Below, in pieces: positions 12,730-25,496 of a DNA stretch of 64,000 nt. The stretch covers positions 143,242,457-143,306,456 of the forward strand of contig CM056994.1 of NCBI GenBank assembly GCA_029891345.1, read 5' to 3'. The notes below the pieces were generated by a model. The model saw only the letters and a program-made list of their open reading frames with translations, had not been told where the DNA came from and searched no databases. Position numbers and translations under genes: made by a program. This DNA is from Dryococelus australis. Taxonomy: Eukaryota; Arthropoda; Insecta; Phasmatodea; Phasmatidae. Each line of letters begins with the position of its first letter. Position 1 is the first letter of the stretch.

Positions 12730-13060
12730 GGATCAACATCCACATCCACCGCCACCTCCACTTCCACATCCAACACCACATCCACCTTCAGCTCCACCTC
12801 CACATCCACATCCAACTCCACATCTAAATACACATCCACATCTGCCTCCACTTCATCATCCACATCCTCCTCCACATCTACATCCACCTCCAACTCAACA
12901 TCTACCTCCACACCCACCTTCACATCCACATCCACATTCACCTCCAAATCCACTTACACCTCCACATCCACTTAAACCTCTACATCCACATCCAACTCCA
13001 CATTCACTTCCACCTCCATAGCCACTTCCAGCTCCACATCCACCTCCAAATTCACATCCG
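12730..13060 (+). repeat. Minisatellite of 6/12 bp units (CCACATCCACCT type)
   Basis: About 330 bp of near-continuous hexamer repeats of the form CCACMT or TCCACM. The reverse strand reads as an Asp/Val/Glu-rich open frame (12,705-12,953), but that is a product of the repeat and not evidence of a gene. It sits between the PLA2 and ATPase relics of Polinton A and may have expanded after decay. Confidence 0.9.
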
Positions 13061-13154
13061 TCTACCACCTGCTCCAGAATATTGTAGTGATAACATACGA
13101 ATTATCAAGCCAGACGTTACACTACCTATACACATTAATGCTCAAGATGATAAT

Positions 13155-13690
13155 ATGTTCATTGAATCGCGACATGGGAGCCTATTTCCGGATACAGTGA
13201 GGGGCATCATCGCGGGACCATGGAATTGTGGGAAAACGTGCTTTATACTGAGCTTGCTGGAAGAAGAGAATCGCCCCAGCAACCGAAATTCAAGCGATCG
13301 GCATGAGTACTGTAGGCTGTGGAAGGCACGGGTAATTCCCCATGCAGCGATAACGAAGCCATCGTACCTCCGAGCGAAGCACTGTCAAAATCATTATTTG
13401 TCTTCAATGGCATTGCCTGCGAGAAATAAACTTGTATTCAAGAATATTTTAGCATGGTACGGCACCCAAACGTGGACTGTGTGTACTTCGGCCAGACTTA
13501 TCCGCGCATAACCAAACAGATGGTTTGCGATAATGCTAATGTGTTGGTGCTGTTTCGCATGGACGACATGAATTTGCGGCATATTTACGACGACCACGTT
13601 AAAACGGACATGACGCTACCAGAATTCAAAGATAAGTGTTCTTTGTGCTGGAAAGGGAAATATGGTTTCTTTTTTTACGATCGTAAATGA
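13155..13690 (+). pseudogene. Polinton packaging ATPase (FtsK/A32-like), frameshifted
   Basis: The first frame (13,155-13,511) begins MFIESRHGSLFPDTVRGII and then has a P-loop, GPWNCGKT (Walker A). The second frame (13,454-13,690) continues with YFGQTYPRITKQMV, DDMNLRHIYDDHVKTDM and a C-terminal CSLCWKGKYGFFFYDRK. This order matches the FtsK/HerA-type genome-packaging ATPase of Polintons and adintovirus-like elements, which moves DNA into the capsid. The two frames do not agree in phase, and sequence between about 13,280 and 13,450 is scrambled, so at least one frameshift and probably a deletion have occurred. Total length is about the family size. The P-loop is intact but the gene cannot make a full protein. 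Confidence 0.85.
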
Positions 13691-14503
13691 CTGGCCCCTA
13701 TATAATGGGAGGTACAGGCGTGGGTTCGAACAGTTCATCGCCGGCCGTCGAGAATGAGTTACAGCATATCGAGATTCATGTAGAATAGCATCAAGATATG
13801 TCATTACTAAGACGACGATGGAGGTTTTCTCTGACCAGGAGACGAAGGAAGTTGAGGTGATGGTAGAAGAATAATTCGAAACGATGGCGAACTCGAACGA
13901 TCTGGGGATGCTGATACTAAAATGTTCATCCTTCGAAACTGGTAATAAAGTCATCTCAGAAATGCGCAGTATGCAAAACACGTTCTTTCGGAACTACCTG
14001 TCAGAGCTCGGGGCGAAGATATAACGTATGAAGTACGAGATCGTTCGCGAAATGGTGGCCATGGTTAAACTTCTGACGAGTGTTTAAAGGCAAATTATCA
14101 ACAGAATGAATGTGACATCAGTGCAAAATGAAGAAAATATGACAAATCTGAGAGGATGTATAACACGTACATTCACTACATCGATTTCCCACATCGTCAC
14201 GGAAATATATATTCAAAATTACAGTAGGGACATATTGAATGTTTGCAGTGATCGCCTGAGCAAGATCGAAAGTATTTTGGTGGAGACTACGACGTAACCT
14301 ATAAAATAGAGCAACAGTGAAATTTCTGTTCAGTATGATGTCGGACATTGCCAGTTAATTCCATCGGACGATTCAGTCTGTCCGCTCGAAGTGTTTGTTC
14401 GCAAAGGGCCAAAATTTCACACAACCAAATAAATGAATAAATTTTTAAGCCCATTACTCGTCATATCGATATACTTAGGGAGAGCACTGGAGCACCCGTA
14501 TCC
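13691..14503 (+). other. Polinton A interior, broken frames of unknown identity
   Basis: Lies between the ATPase and the DUF8207-like relic. Codon-like sequence starts right after the ATPase stop (MTGPYIMGGTGVGS from 13,687) but breaks into three frames within 100 codons. It probably held one or two structural genes, or the start of the next gene. I cannot name them. Confidence 0.35.
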
Positions 14504-15306
14504 ATGAAAACAGAAATCGATGATACCGCTAAGCCTTTGAAGAGGCAAAAGCATGATAAAGTACAGTCAGATCAGGACTATGGGTCGAATGCGGATTGGC
14601 CACACAAGAAGAAAGTACGGAAGAGAGTCCTGAAATACAATGCTCTCGCATGTTACCTACGATCGTACACATCTCGTGATAATACGACGTACAGTATATA
14701 AGGCATAATGATAAATGGTTCCTCGTTGCTTATGAAATAGAGTTTATACCAGGTGGGAGCATCCGAGTTGGCAATTACATAACAAATGGAACCACCAGGC
14801 TAAACGAAATTCTATATCTCAACCAGCCCAGCGAGTTTACAGAATCTGGCCTGCTGTAATACAAGACTTGGCTTGAACTCACGCATGCACTCTACCGAAA
14901 TAAAAATCCCGAGATCGGTGTTTATAAGTAGAAAGATCATGTAAAAATATACATTCTCGCAGACCTCTTCGGTGGGCTAGCACTGAAAATCGGCGAAGGT
15001 CTGAAGCAGATAGACGACGGAAAGAACATTGACTATGTATTCTGGGACAATTCGAACAATCTGATCAATAGGCTGCAACTACTGCTTGCTTCGCAAAGTG
15101 TTATAAATTACTCCCACACCAACGAGATGGTTTCAATCATCGAAGAACTTAAGGAGGCGGGCTACATACGATTAGTCAATTGGGTATCACCAGCTTCAAG
15201 GTTCGAGAAGGTACTGAAACTGCGTAAGGTAAGGACCTATGAAAAGTGGTGGGGTTTCCCTGCCCGCTTCAATTTCTGGGTCACCGAGGCTGTTATCGAG
15301 AGGTGA
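14504..15306 (+). pseudogene. DUF8207-like Polinton protein, broken
   Basis: A first frame (14,504-14,701) encodes a Lys/Arg-rich start. A second phase from about 14,690 runs to a TGA at 15,304 and contains two in-frame stops. Its most telling segment is INRLQLLLASQSVINYSH followed by EIxSIIEELKEAGYIR-like residues, then a Trp-rich end. I recall this pattern from uncharacterised proteins carried by Polintons and widespread in arthropod and cnidarian genomes (DUF8207). Function is unknown. The last gene before the right terminal repeat. The name is from memory of the pattern and should be treated as tentative. Confidence 0.5.
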
Positions 15307-15837
15307 ACGTCGAAGAAGATTAATAAACCTATATATTTTATTACATATTTTATTACATGCACAATAAATTTTATGTAAATATTATGCTGTGCTATATTTC
15401 AAAGACGTCCCCACATTATATGCAAGAAATATTTTTATTAAAAATAACTCATGTAAGGATAAAATAAAACACTAAATATGACAATTTAAGTAGTTTGCAG
15501 GCATGGTCATTGCCACCATTTGGTAGAGGTCAATAGCAGATGGCATAGTCGATACTACCTATGTGCTGAAAAATATAATCTATCGTGGAGGGGATGGAAT
15601 GAAGTTGTTGAAGACTTGCCAATTTAACACTAATTAGCCATGAAAAAATTTTGCGGGTGCCGACAGCACAACCCATACTTTAAACACATAAACAAATATA
15701 GCTATCACCTGGTAATACAGAGGCGATGTAAACATATGAAATCTAATAGGTTAATCGAACGAATTTGGGAGAAAGAATCTAAAACAAATGACAATAAAAA
15801 CAACATGGAGGACTACACCTAGCAATTTGGCGGATGC

Positions 15838-16080
15838 CTACCAATATGGCAGTCGAACGAATTTGAGAGACCAACATGGCTGCCTCCAGTAACATATATA
15901 CAAATAATGCCTACCAACATGGCAGCATTCTGTAACACATATAAACAAATGATGAACGAAAAAACGAATATGACTGTATCCAGTAACACATAAACAAATG
16001 AACGAAAAACCAAAAATGTCATCTTCCAGTAAAACATATGAACAAACGATGAACGAAAAAAACAAATATATGGCAGCATA
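15838..16080 (+). repeat. Subterminal tandem repeats of Polinton A
   Basis: Several degenerate copies, about 50-70 bp each, of a unit containing CCAGTAACACATA, ACAAATGATGAACGAAAAA and ATGGCAGC, just inside the right terminal repeat. Similar units occur inside the terminal segments at 41.9 kb and 61.5 kb, linking the three elements. The minus-strand frames across it (15,819-16,127) are products of the repeat. Confidence 0.7.
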
Positions 16081-16083
16081 CAA

Positions 16084-16720
16084 GAAATGAGTATAGGTGG
16101 GGGAGTGGGAGTAAGGGAGTCAGTCATTTCCTCTACTTGGAGCTGGGGATCTTTGGAATTGTAAGTTTTTTAAATTGATTTTACATACACATTTACAGAT
16201 TTTCAAATATATATATTTTAAATTTTTTATTAAAAAAGTGAAGTTTTAATGGAAAAAGGAAACTTTCCAGGAAAAAAGTGGATTGATAGGGAAAATGGCC
16301 ACCAGGTGACTAGAATTTTTATAATTTTTTTTGCAATTTTTTATATATTTTTTTAAATTATTAAATGTTTTTATTGATAAAGTTGTTTTACAATTTTAAA
16401 CTATTTTTTATGAAATTGTTATATTTATTTTATAAAATTTTTAATAATTTTAATAACAAAATGTTTTAAAGTATTTTTAATGATTTTTTAGAATAATGAT
16501 ATATCATGTTTCATTTATATATTTTTTATAATTTTTAAAACACTTTTTTCGATAATTTTTTTTGGGGATTTTGGTGTTAGAGGTCACCGGAGTAATGGTC
16601 AAGGGTCAAAGGTCAGGGTCATATAGGTCAAAGATGGCGGACGGTTGAGGTCACAACATGGCGGCCGGCCGAATACGAAACCGGTCCCCGATCCCCTTGT
16701 CGCCCACTCATAATTTCCCT
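16084..16720 (-). repeat. Polinton A right terminal inverted repeat
   Basis: Inverted partner of 10,667-11,297. Its outer end carries GTCCCCGATCCCCTTG and ends in TTTCCCT. The same outer pattern, more decayed, ends the segment at about 42,390, which supports calling that one a Polinton end too. Confidence 0.85.
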
Positions 16721-17759
16721 TCTACTCACATTTAAACTCTGGCTGACTTTTCTTTGCTAATGTAAATGTTTGTAAATATGTGCGTGTTAAGCGGCATCTG
16801 TTGCCGATACCATATTTTGAAACACAAGGCCTCATGAAACACCTGCCGCAAGGAAAGTTAACTACAATTATAAATAATTGTTCCTTCGACAACCAATAGG
16901 CAATGAGTAGTTCATGAATATTTAGGTATTTTTTAAATTATGTTGGTCTATAGGGATCAGGTATATAAATCAGTATGTAACAAGTAATCATATTATTTTA
17001 CGATTGGAAAATGATACTCATCGTTGACAATGCACTGAATAAATATAGGATATTTAATGTATTGAATTACAACAATAAATGTGTAAGTTTTTTGTAGTAT
17101 GTCAATAATTCAAAATTAACTTTTGGAGTCAGACTTTTTTATTCTTTTCCAATTCTCTGTTTGCTGAAGTTCTTCTTATATTATGGTATCTGTCAAAATA
17201 TGTCCAATACCTTGTCGTAGGCCGAGTTCTCCCATTAATCGACCACAGATTCATACGAAAATAATGTGTGTAACACACAAAAAAGACAACAGATGTATTC
17301 AAATTTAATTGAATTTCCTTGTTTCGTCCTCTAGTTCATGAGGACAATTTTAATTGAGTACGGTAAAAATTGGTATCACTTCTTGGTCGTTCATCATTGT
17401 TACCCTACTCGCATTTTTTCTATAATTTTCGCTCACTCCTTAACTCTGTACGCCTGCGCATTACTCACATCAACTTTGGTAAACAGAGTTACTCACCTGA
17501 TCGCATTTTCGAAACTTCATTTTATATTCAAGATATCTGTGGTCAGTTTCGTGATTTAGTGGGTCGTGTTTTACGTAAGTAGCATTGTTGCAGAGCAGGC
17601 TGTTTTCGAAAAATGTGTCTCTCTTAGGCATTTAGCGTAAATTTTTCGCCCATATACATATTCGAAAGCACTGTAGTACATTTTTTTCGTTAGCGAATGG
17701 ATCGTGGTTTGTCTGTAATTTTTAACGGCCTGTATGCGAATCATTTAACGTGGGTTGGG
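16721..17759. other. No confident gene; open frame ending at a splice-donor-like site
   Basis: AT-rich. The frame at 17,370-17,582 reads DRIFETSFYIQDICGQFRDL near its end and meets GTAAGT at 17,576, so it could be the 3' edge of an exon. No acceptor, homology or partner exon was found, so I do not call a gene. Confidence 0.3.
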
Positions 17760-18815
17760 CAAGGGTTGAGGGGAGGCGGTAACCCCTTCTACTAAATCTT
17801 GTCGAGGGTAATTCGATTTTATTTTTATAATTAGGTATTATTACTTAATGAGAGTAATTACACATGTTTTCCCTTTGGCTAGTGGAACATTATGTGCAAT
17901 TATTTATTAAATAATTCAAGTAAAATACTACTACAAGTAACAAAATTATTTAATAATAAGTAGGCACTCGCGTAATGACTTTTTTAAATTTCACAAGTTA
18001 TAATAAAATCCCGCCAGACATGCAGGTCCTAATGTGTCAGAGCATGTTAAAACCTGGCAATAAAGTAATTGTCCTCACAACAAACTTTCGTCTCCGGAGC
18101 CGCCCTACCCTCCGAGACAAGAAACTGGGAAAGTTCGGCAAACATGCGATAGTGAACCGCACCTAGCAGGAATTGCTCTTTCTCTCTCTAACCACTGGTT
18201 TGTCGGGGAAAACCCTCACATGTCTAGCAAAAGTAAATATATTTGTGTTAAAATTGACTGGATGTTCTTTCCGAATATAATTTCCTTTAACTAATTACTT
18301 TATTTCACATACATAAAGATTCTATGAATTGTATTTTCAGCATTTTTTATATATTTTATTAAATATTGTTTGAGTACACTCAAAAAATATTGGTGATTGC
18401 GACAAACAATATGGGCTAAAACTCATATTGGAATACAAATATACAATGCGGAAGTTTTATTTAAAAAATTTACTTACATATGTATTAAACCATACATTGT
18501 CACTGTACGCAAAGAAAAAAAAACCATTTGTTATGTTATTATTATTGAACAATATAAAACTGTAACATTAAATACGTTCACTTTATTAGTTTGAATGACT
18601 AACAGTAAGCGAGAACCACAGAGGTTAGATATGTATTTTATTCGCGTAGCAAATAAATCATCAAGAATATTTGAGTATGGAATAACCACATGCAAATAGT
18701 ATTTGCATAATGAGCTGAAAATAATTACCCATCGGCCGATGAATCACATTTGATGAGGCTGTGGTATAAGGTCTGTATTCTTGAGAACTTGTCTTTGGTT
18801 TGTATCCTGTCAAGA
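17760..18815 (+). mobile_element. Unclassified repeat of about 1 kb, copy A
   Basis: Matches 44,225-45,325 in inverted orientation over its length: left end with GAGAGTAATTACACATGTTT, middle with CTTTCTCTCTCTAACC and GTCGGG, and right part with TTTGAGTATGGAATAACCACATG and CACATTTGATGA. No transposase or reverse transcriptase is visible, so it is non-autonomous. Its ends are not sharp and no target-site duplication was found. The small frames at 17,975-18,166 and 18,397-18,594 fall within it and are not supported as genes. Confidence 0.7.
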
Positions 18816-21800
18816 TTAATTTGATTGTATTTGTACAATGAAAAAAAGCGTAATTAGTATATACTTAATGAAAAATCACTGACTTTAATTTCACCCTTAA
18901 ATAAAGATAATACCAAAACCACTGCTTACTAACCGCAAAGGACTAACACTTCACCCGACATAGCAATACCAAAACAGCTCTCAAGATCGTAAGCAAACTA
19001 TATGGACAGATCTCACTATATTCCCAACAAGAAAAGTGACAACAGCTCTCCGCACTAAATTTGATAAATTTATTACATAATACTATTTTAAAAAAATACA
19101 ATAAGAATGCAGGTACGTTCTAAAAATTTCTATTTTTTAAACCCCAAGTCATTTGAACGTTGAATAATAAATATATATTTTAACAAGAATAACTACAATA
19201 TAAAACCTTGCTTCGTTTCCAAATGAGATTAAGTTTTGAATTGGGTTGGCTCGCGGTTCCATCCCCGACAAAGGTGAAAAAAGTTATCCACTGAGATATG
19301 CCTTGTTTCATTTGCCAGTGGAGGTAAATAAAATCATAACGATTTACTAATTGGTGTATTAAGGACAAAGAAACAATCATATAGGGAGGTAATACTCGAA
19401 ACATATATGCAGACGAACTATAAAAACCACCGTTGTTGAAACTCCAAATAATTTTGAAAGGTAAATAAGAATGTTTCATATATTTTTTTAAAGTAATACT
19501 TTCTATATCAATTTAAATTTAATATCGTGCAAATAATATTCATGTAAACACCATATAGAATATTTAAAAAAAACGAGATAAATCATCCACTTCTTACTAC
19601 CAGACTTCCCAAGAGGCAGCATTTATACCGCAAGAAGTGCATAATGCAGAGAGCTTAACACGTCAGTGAGAAAGTGCCTACGTCGTGGTGGAATGTCGAG
19701 GGTGTGAAGGGGGAAGTGTGAAGACTAATTTCAGCAAACGACAACAAGGGCCAGTCCATTGTGACCCTCATCCATGGTCCAGCAACCGACCGAACAGATC
19801 ACATCATGCATGCGTGTCTGAGCAATCCGTTTTTCTAAGAAACTTTATTCTGTCAGCATGCCGCGCGGCTCTACGAGTATAGTTATTGTAAACGTTAATA
19901 CAATCTTACAAACACGGAGTATACTATTTTTAAAAATAGTTTTTGAGAATGTTTTTTTTTTCTAACATTTGACATAATGAAATAAAAAAATCAGTTCAAA
20001 TAAAAAATTCGCCTCTCCCAAAACACGGCTTTCCTACAATGATTGACTTATAAATACCATACACCATTACCATGTGTATAAACTTTTACATGCTTAAAGT
20101 AAATATTTCATTGTATCCACGTACAATTTCCTTAAGCAACCTATACTCCGTTAAGTCAACTCTTTCAGGTGTATAAAAATATTGTTTTGCGATATCCCAA
20201 ATATTCAACTTCTCGGGAACATACCAAATTATTCCGTCTTTGTTTTCTATTACCCAATAAGTCAGGACTCGTTCAGCGCTGACATCAGCTCAATTCATTC
20301 TCAAATCATTATTTTCTTACAAGATCTTATACCGTAAAACAGTATGAAGAATGGAAACCATCAACACAGGCATATTTAATACGTCCTGAAAATATTACTC
20401 AAGAAAACAGACATATTCATATATATGTAGAGAAATCATATGAAAAAAAAACTGTACAGAGACAAAATTACATTCACATTTTTAGCATCTCTTTAACTAA
20501 TAGGTATGCAGTTTTGTATAAATAAACCACGTTGCAACGTATACAGACATACAACATATTCTAAACGTCCTTAACCACATGCTTCTCATATGGCGGTACA
20601 TCGCAAAGGAATGATTTTAAGACAAAATTGTCAATAATTACCAGAAAACCATCAAGTTTTACAACGTATCGCCTTCATTGTATAACTTAAGAGTTTTATA
20701 AACTCGCATATTCGAGGTAAACATAAATTAACATACATCACAACAATAGCTATTTCTAACAGTATTTAAAATAATTTTTGAGATTTTCTCATTTTGTGAA
20801 GTAAAGTATATTTCCTCTCGATTTATATACACTGATTATGGGTTTGCGTACTTCTCTTCTAAAGTATGTGGAGATGATGAAATCGAAAGATTTATACAAA
20901 TCTCATTAAATATGTTTTCCATTTTCTTCCAAAGAACGTATACCCAACTTCTAACATACCAGACTAAGGTGGGGTATATACTATCCCAAATGTTAATGTT
21001 TCTCATAGGAAACCCAAGAAGAGGTTATTAACTGAAACCTATCTAGCATTCTTTAATACCAGTCATTATATATAAACGTTCAAACAAACAGATTGAAATA
21101 AACACCTAATGACACAAAACTTTTTTTCATATTTTTCGTGACCTTAGTAATATACGGAACAAATTATCGAGAAAAAATCTCCTGGGAAATTAAACTATTC
21201 TGAGGACGTAAAATATATGCTTATATATAAATGTATAAGTGTATATATATATATATACAAAACTCCTTATATAATTTTTCCATATACAACTTACAAAAAG
21301 AAAATAAACAATGTTTCATTCGACTATCATGCGAGAGCAAACACTATATTTAAACCTGTATCCATAAGATGTGAGTTCGAATCCAATCCAAAACATTGAG
21401 ATTTCTTTCTTTTTCCCCGATACTTTGCCAATTCGTTCCTGGTGAATGTCGGATTGTTTACATACTACACACACTATATCAAGTTTCCTTAAGAACACAT
21501 ATAGTTTAACCAACTCTCGTCTAGCAGAATGATATTATGGAATATTCATCCCATTTCATAGACCACTTTGCTTAGCAATATCAAATTGTGCACTATTCGT
21601 GCACCCTCCTCGCAATATTTTCCCCCTAAATTTTTGCAAAATGAGAAACGCAATCACCCTTATACACTTAAAATCCATGCGAGTTATTTATGTATGAAGC
21701 AAGAAAGTATCAAATTAAGTTTTTAATTCCATCGTTCTCTATAAACATTCATCACACAGGAAATATAGTGAACGAGTTTATGGTGGAGCAGTGATCAAAC

Positions 21801-22130
21801 CCTTAGTATCTCACCAAAACCAATCAATATTACTGATTCAATATAAGACAACACTAGAATAATTTTTCTGCATCCAAAAAATACCGATGTGATTGGAAGT
21901 GAATATTTATTTCATAATATACACAAACACTCCTATAGCACTGGAGATTCTCGTGAGAGTGGTATGATATAACAGATTCCCATTCCAGATGTCAAAGTAT
22001 TCACACTCCAACAACAAGTCAATATAATTGGATATCTGTGATGTAAGCAACGTATTCGTTAAAGTAATAACTAAACGAGATAGATGGAAATTCTAGTTTC
22101 CTTTTAATATTCCAATCCATCTCTCATACA
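18816..22130. other. AT-rich DNA, nothing recognised
   Basis: 3.3 kb with only frames of 60-99 codons lacking domains. A slightly GC-richer patch at 19,600-19,880 is open on the plus strand (65 codons) but carries no recognisable motif. Confidence 0.55.
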
Positions 22131-22289
22131 CTAAAACATTTTGCCAAATTAACAAACATTTTATTCCAATTTAGCAAACATTTTACATTATTACAAAACA
22201 TTTTGCCTTCCTAACCAACAGTTTCCCCCATCATAACAAACATGTTCACCCTCCTACCAAAAATTTTACCCCTCGTAGTAAAAATTTCC
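22131..22289 (+). repeat. Degenerate minisatellite, left block
   Basis: Repeats of about 22-30 bp built on AACAAACATTTT followed by CCCTCCTA-like sequence, in seven or so imperfect units. It stops at the MITE at 22,290 and resumes at 22,688. Confidence 0.65.
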
Positions 22290-22684
22290 CACTTTTGGAA
22301 TCAACCTTAAAAAAATTCACTGTCCGTACCGGCATATATTTTAACGGGGACACTAAGTGACATGCGCCCATTAAAGTAGGTAACGATGGATGGAAAGTAG
22401 TTCAGTATATTAACGTCGAATAAAAAGTGTAAGGGAAACATTTCTGATAACCTTAATTATTTCTCGCGCTTTTGGTTTATTTAATGCATCGAAGTGTAAA
22501 AATAAGCAGATATTTTAAACATTAAATTTTATTATAACTTCACAGTTTCGCTTGACCAACTCGTGACTAAAGTGACAAGGCTCATGACGATGTTAATTTT
22601 ACATATGGCGGAAGAATATACAACGTTAATACAAGTAGATATTCAGCAGGGCTTTCAAAATTGCTCATTTTACCGTGAACAGCC
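22290..22684 (-). mobile_element. MITE, copy 2 (inverted relative of 5.5 kb copy)
   Basis: Inverted relative of 5,533-5,954. The right end TTTACCGTGAACAGCC is well kept and is followed by TA. Internal matches include ACATGCGCCCATTAAA and ATGGCGGAAGAATATACAAC. The outer 25 or so bases of the left end are lost. It sits inside a minisatellite, which continues on both sides. The frame at 22,563-22,745 is not a gene. Confidence 0.75.
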
Positions 22685-22687
22685 TAC

Positions 22688-22833
22688 ACCAAACATTATA
22701 CATCCAAATAGTAAACATTTTGACTCCTCCTACCCAAAATTTTAGCTACTCCTTGTAAACATTTTCCCTTATGCAAGCCAATCATTTTGCCCTCTCCTAG
22801 CAAACGTTTTGCCTGCTCCTAGAAACATTTTAT
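22688..22833 (+). repeat. Degenerate minisatellite, right block
   Basis: Continuation of the 22,131-22,289 array: units such as AGTAAACATTTTGACTCCTC and CCTAGCAAACGTTTTGCC. Same motif, same orientation. Confidence 0.65.
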
Positions 22834-22859
22834 TATAAATAAAATCAAATACTGTTAAT

Positions 22860-22881
22860 ACTAGGTGATATATATCACCTA

Positions 22882-22883
<2 letters not shown>
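22860..22883. repeat. Perfect 24 bp palindrome
   Basis: ACTAGGTGATAT and its exact reverse complement. It borders directly on the TG/TA microsatellite, so it may be a cruciform-prone seed of repeat expansion. Confidence 0.8.

Positions 22884-22956
<73 letters not shown>
22882..22956 (+). repeat. (TG)n(TA)n microsatellite
   Basis: About 8 TG units followed by about 30 TA units, then imperfect TA/CA to 22,980. The minus-strand Tyr/Ile repeat frame over it is only the repeat. Confidence 0.95.
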
Positions 22957-22962
<6 letters not shown>

Positions 22963-25440
22963 TATACATACAAACATACACACGTAATTAAACTATATTT
23001 TACATAAAATATTTAAGCATTTGCAGAAATGAATCATACATATAGTCTACTAGCGAAGCAATACAAGCAGACGTTATAATAAAACCATTTCAAAATAGCT
23101 CACCGAAAACATAGCCATCAAATTATTTGTAAGATATACCATAATCTATCTTACCACCATAGCAACTAACATTACATTAAGGGTTTGTAATATCTCTTTA
23201 AATTATCGTATCTAATGAAATGTTCCATATCGCATTTCAGGAGTAGTGTTAGCTCGAGATAAAAACTAAAAACAATTCCATTATCAAGATACTTATTATA
23301 TATAAGTTTAAAGTTAACTCCAAATATATATCACTCACATAAATGTATCAGTTTATTTATACAAACACGTCCTTATTTTATCTAACACATAATATGACAT
23401 TTATAAAATACCATAAAAATTACATATGCCGTCAATGTCCATCGAGGAGCGAGTGCATAGAGCCATTGCTGGAAACATTATACTATCCCTTGAAACTATC
23501 ACCTTGAGTAAACTAAGAATTACAAAGCTATGCGCTAGTTTATAAATTTGCAATAACTTCATAACTGCATTATATTACGAAAATTATTACCAATTTTAAA
23601 TTTATATATTAATAATTTTCTAACTTCTGTTGAGAAATGGTAAAATTTGCTAAATACAGAGATATCATCCCTAACACCATATTATAAATTAAATATATAG
23701 CCCAGCATTCCTTACCGTCCAGTCATAATTAATGACATATCATCAAACTGTTTAATCAAAACACCCATCTACACATCGAAAATTGTTTAAACTAATTTAT
23801 AAAAATATATATAATACTATACTCTTGCTCATAAGTCATACCAATCAGCTATTTTAACAGATTATTAGAATAAAAATTTTCTATTATATGATATACCAAA
23901 TACATAAATAAACAATATCATAAATCATTACCTACTCTTCATTAAACTATATCGGACATTCCAAACACTTCCCTTCATACTATCTATAACAATAAAGCAA
24001 TAATATAAGCAGTCCTATGAAATGTTCCGGGGAACTACCCTGACAAAATATTTCATCAAGGAAAAGGAAACACACAGACTAATAATACCATCACACTCAC
24101 ACATACCCTTGGGAGTAGTCTATTTTTACCGAAATATCGTTTTAATAGGTCATATCACCAATCCAGCAAATGAAATGTTTCAGCAGAAAAGATTATATCC
24201 ATCAATACTTCCAAAACATATTGCAACACACAGATCATTTGCACAAACCATAGCAACCATTTGCAAAACCTTTAGCATCAAACATTACCAGCAAAACTAA
24301 CAAACCATATAGAGAAATCATATCAACCATTGAACAAGACATATATTTCGACTAATAATATTAACTTCAGAACGCCCGAATTACTTTCCAAAATATTTCA
24401 ACCCAGCAAACCAGACAAGCTTTACATAATTTGAATGCATATTCGAAAATCATTGCTTCTAGTAAATCGCATACCAACACCAACAAATCGTAGAAGTTAG
24501 GATTTCTGTACTCCTTTCAAACCATTGCTCTATGCCCAGTTATAACTAAAAGATTTGTAATAAAAAACATAGTTTTTTTCACGTAATATTGGTGATAAAA
24601 TTAATATCATCTTCCATACACATTACAATCAGATTAGACTTCCTCGTTTCTCCCGGATAGTTTAATATAAGGAAAATCGAATAAAAACAGATGTCTTTCA
24701 CATGCCTTAATTTAGTTCACACACTTATAAAAAAATACATATTATTTTCGCACACAAACACATTCCTAATTTAAAGAATATGTATTCAAGAATTTTCCTA
24801 ATCTTATAGAACAAATCCTTTTCTGAGCAGTCCAATGTTCCGTTTTTAGGCACGTTTCTTGTTTTAATTATCTTTTGTATTTTACCTTTATCATTTACGC
24901 GAGGTATGATAGTTTTTTTGTACCTCGCTGTGAATTTTTTTAGTGAAGGTGTTTTTTTTTTTTTTGTAGCAAAGTGCTGATTATTTGTTCGCTTTCTTCA
25001 ATATAGTGATTCTTATTTAAATATTCTTATTTACAGTCGTTATTAAATGGATAAATGGTTCAGTTGCTAAAAACGAGCAATAAGAAAGTCATATTTAAAT
25101 GTGATTATTTTTGTTTCTGTCTACGCTCCATATAAAGATAGATAAGAAAAACTAACCTTTTAGTGTTTTTCTACGAAGTATTTGGTATTATAATTCAAAG
25201 GTTCGCCACTAGATTACTCTTTATGTAGTAGAACAATAATATTTAAGAGCAAAGGAAAGTAAGTATTCTATGTTAATTTTAGTTGCCTTAAATCCTTATG
25301 TGATATGATAAATATTTTGTGATAAACAGGATAAGAGGTAAATGTATAAATAATATTTAGACTTCATAAAAGTAGAGCATAGATTGTACTATGTACGAAG
25401 TGATTTAATGTTCGTCATATCTATGACGTGTTCTTTGTAG
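22957..25440. other. AT-rich DNA, nothing recognised
   Basis: No frame above 92 codons (24,022-24,300 plus, no domain). A T run of about 16 lies near 24,951-24,966. No repeat relationship to the rest of the window was noticed. Confidence 0.55.
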
Positions 25441-25496
25441 AGTCGTTCTGGTCGCTACTCTTTGGTGCTGCATAATCCTTCTTCACCATCCTCAAA

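Larger units (their letters stand above)
10667..16720 (+). mobile_element. Polinton A: 6 kb Polinton/Maverick relic with both ends
   Basis: Bounded by inverted repeats of about 630 bp (10,667-11,297 and 16,084-16,720). Between them lie broken genes typical of Polintons/adintovirus-like elements: a PLA2-like capsid-domain gene (minus), an A32-like packaging ATPase (plus) and a DUF8207-like protein (plus). No PolB, integrase, protease or capsid gene was found, and full-length family members are usually 15-20 kb, so this is an internally deleted copy. The six bases outside the ends (ATAAAT and TCTACT) do not match, so no target-site duplication is visible. Long matching inverted repeats plus three hallmark genes make the class fairly certain; the exact ends are approximate. 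Confidence 0.85.

Noticed and set aside
12705-12953. Minus-strand open frame rich in Asp and Val
   Set aside because: It is the translation of the CCACAT/TCCACC minisatellite. It has no other sequence character of a protein.
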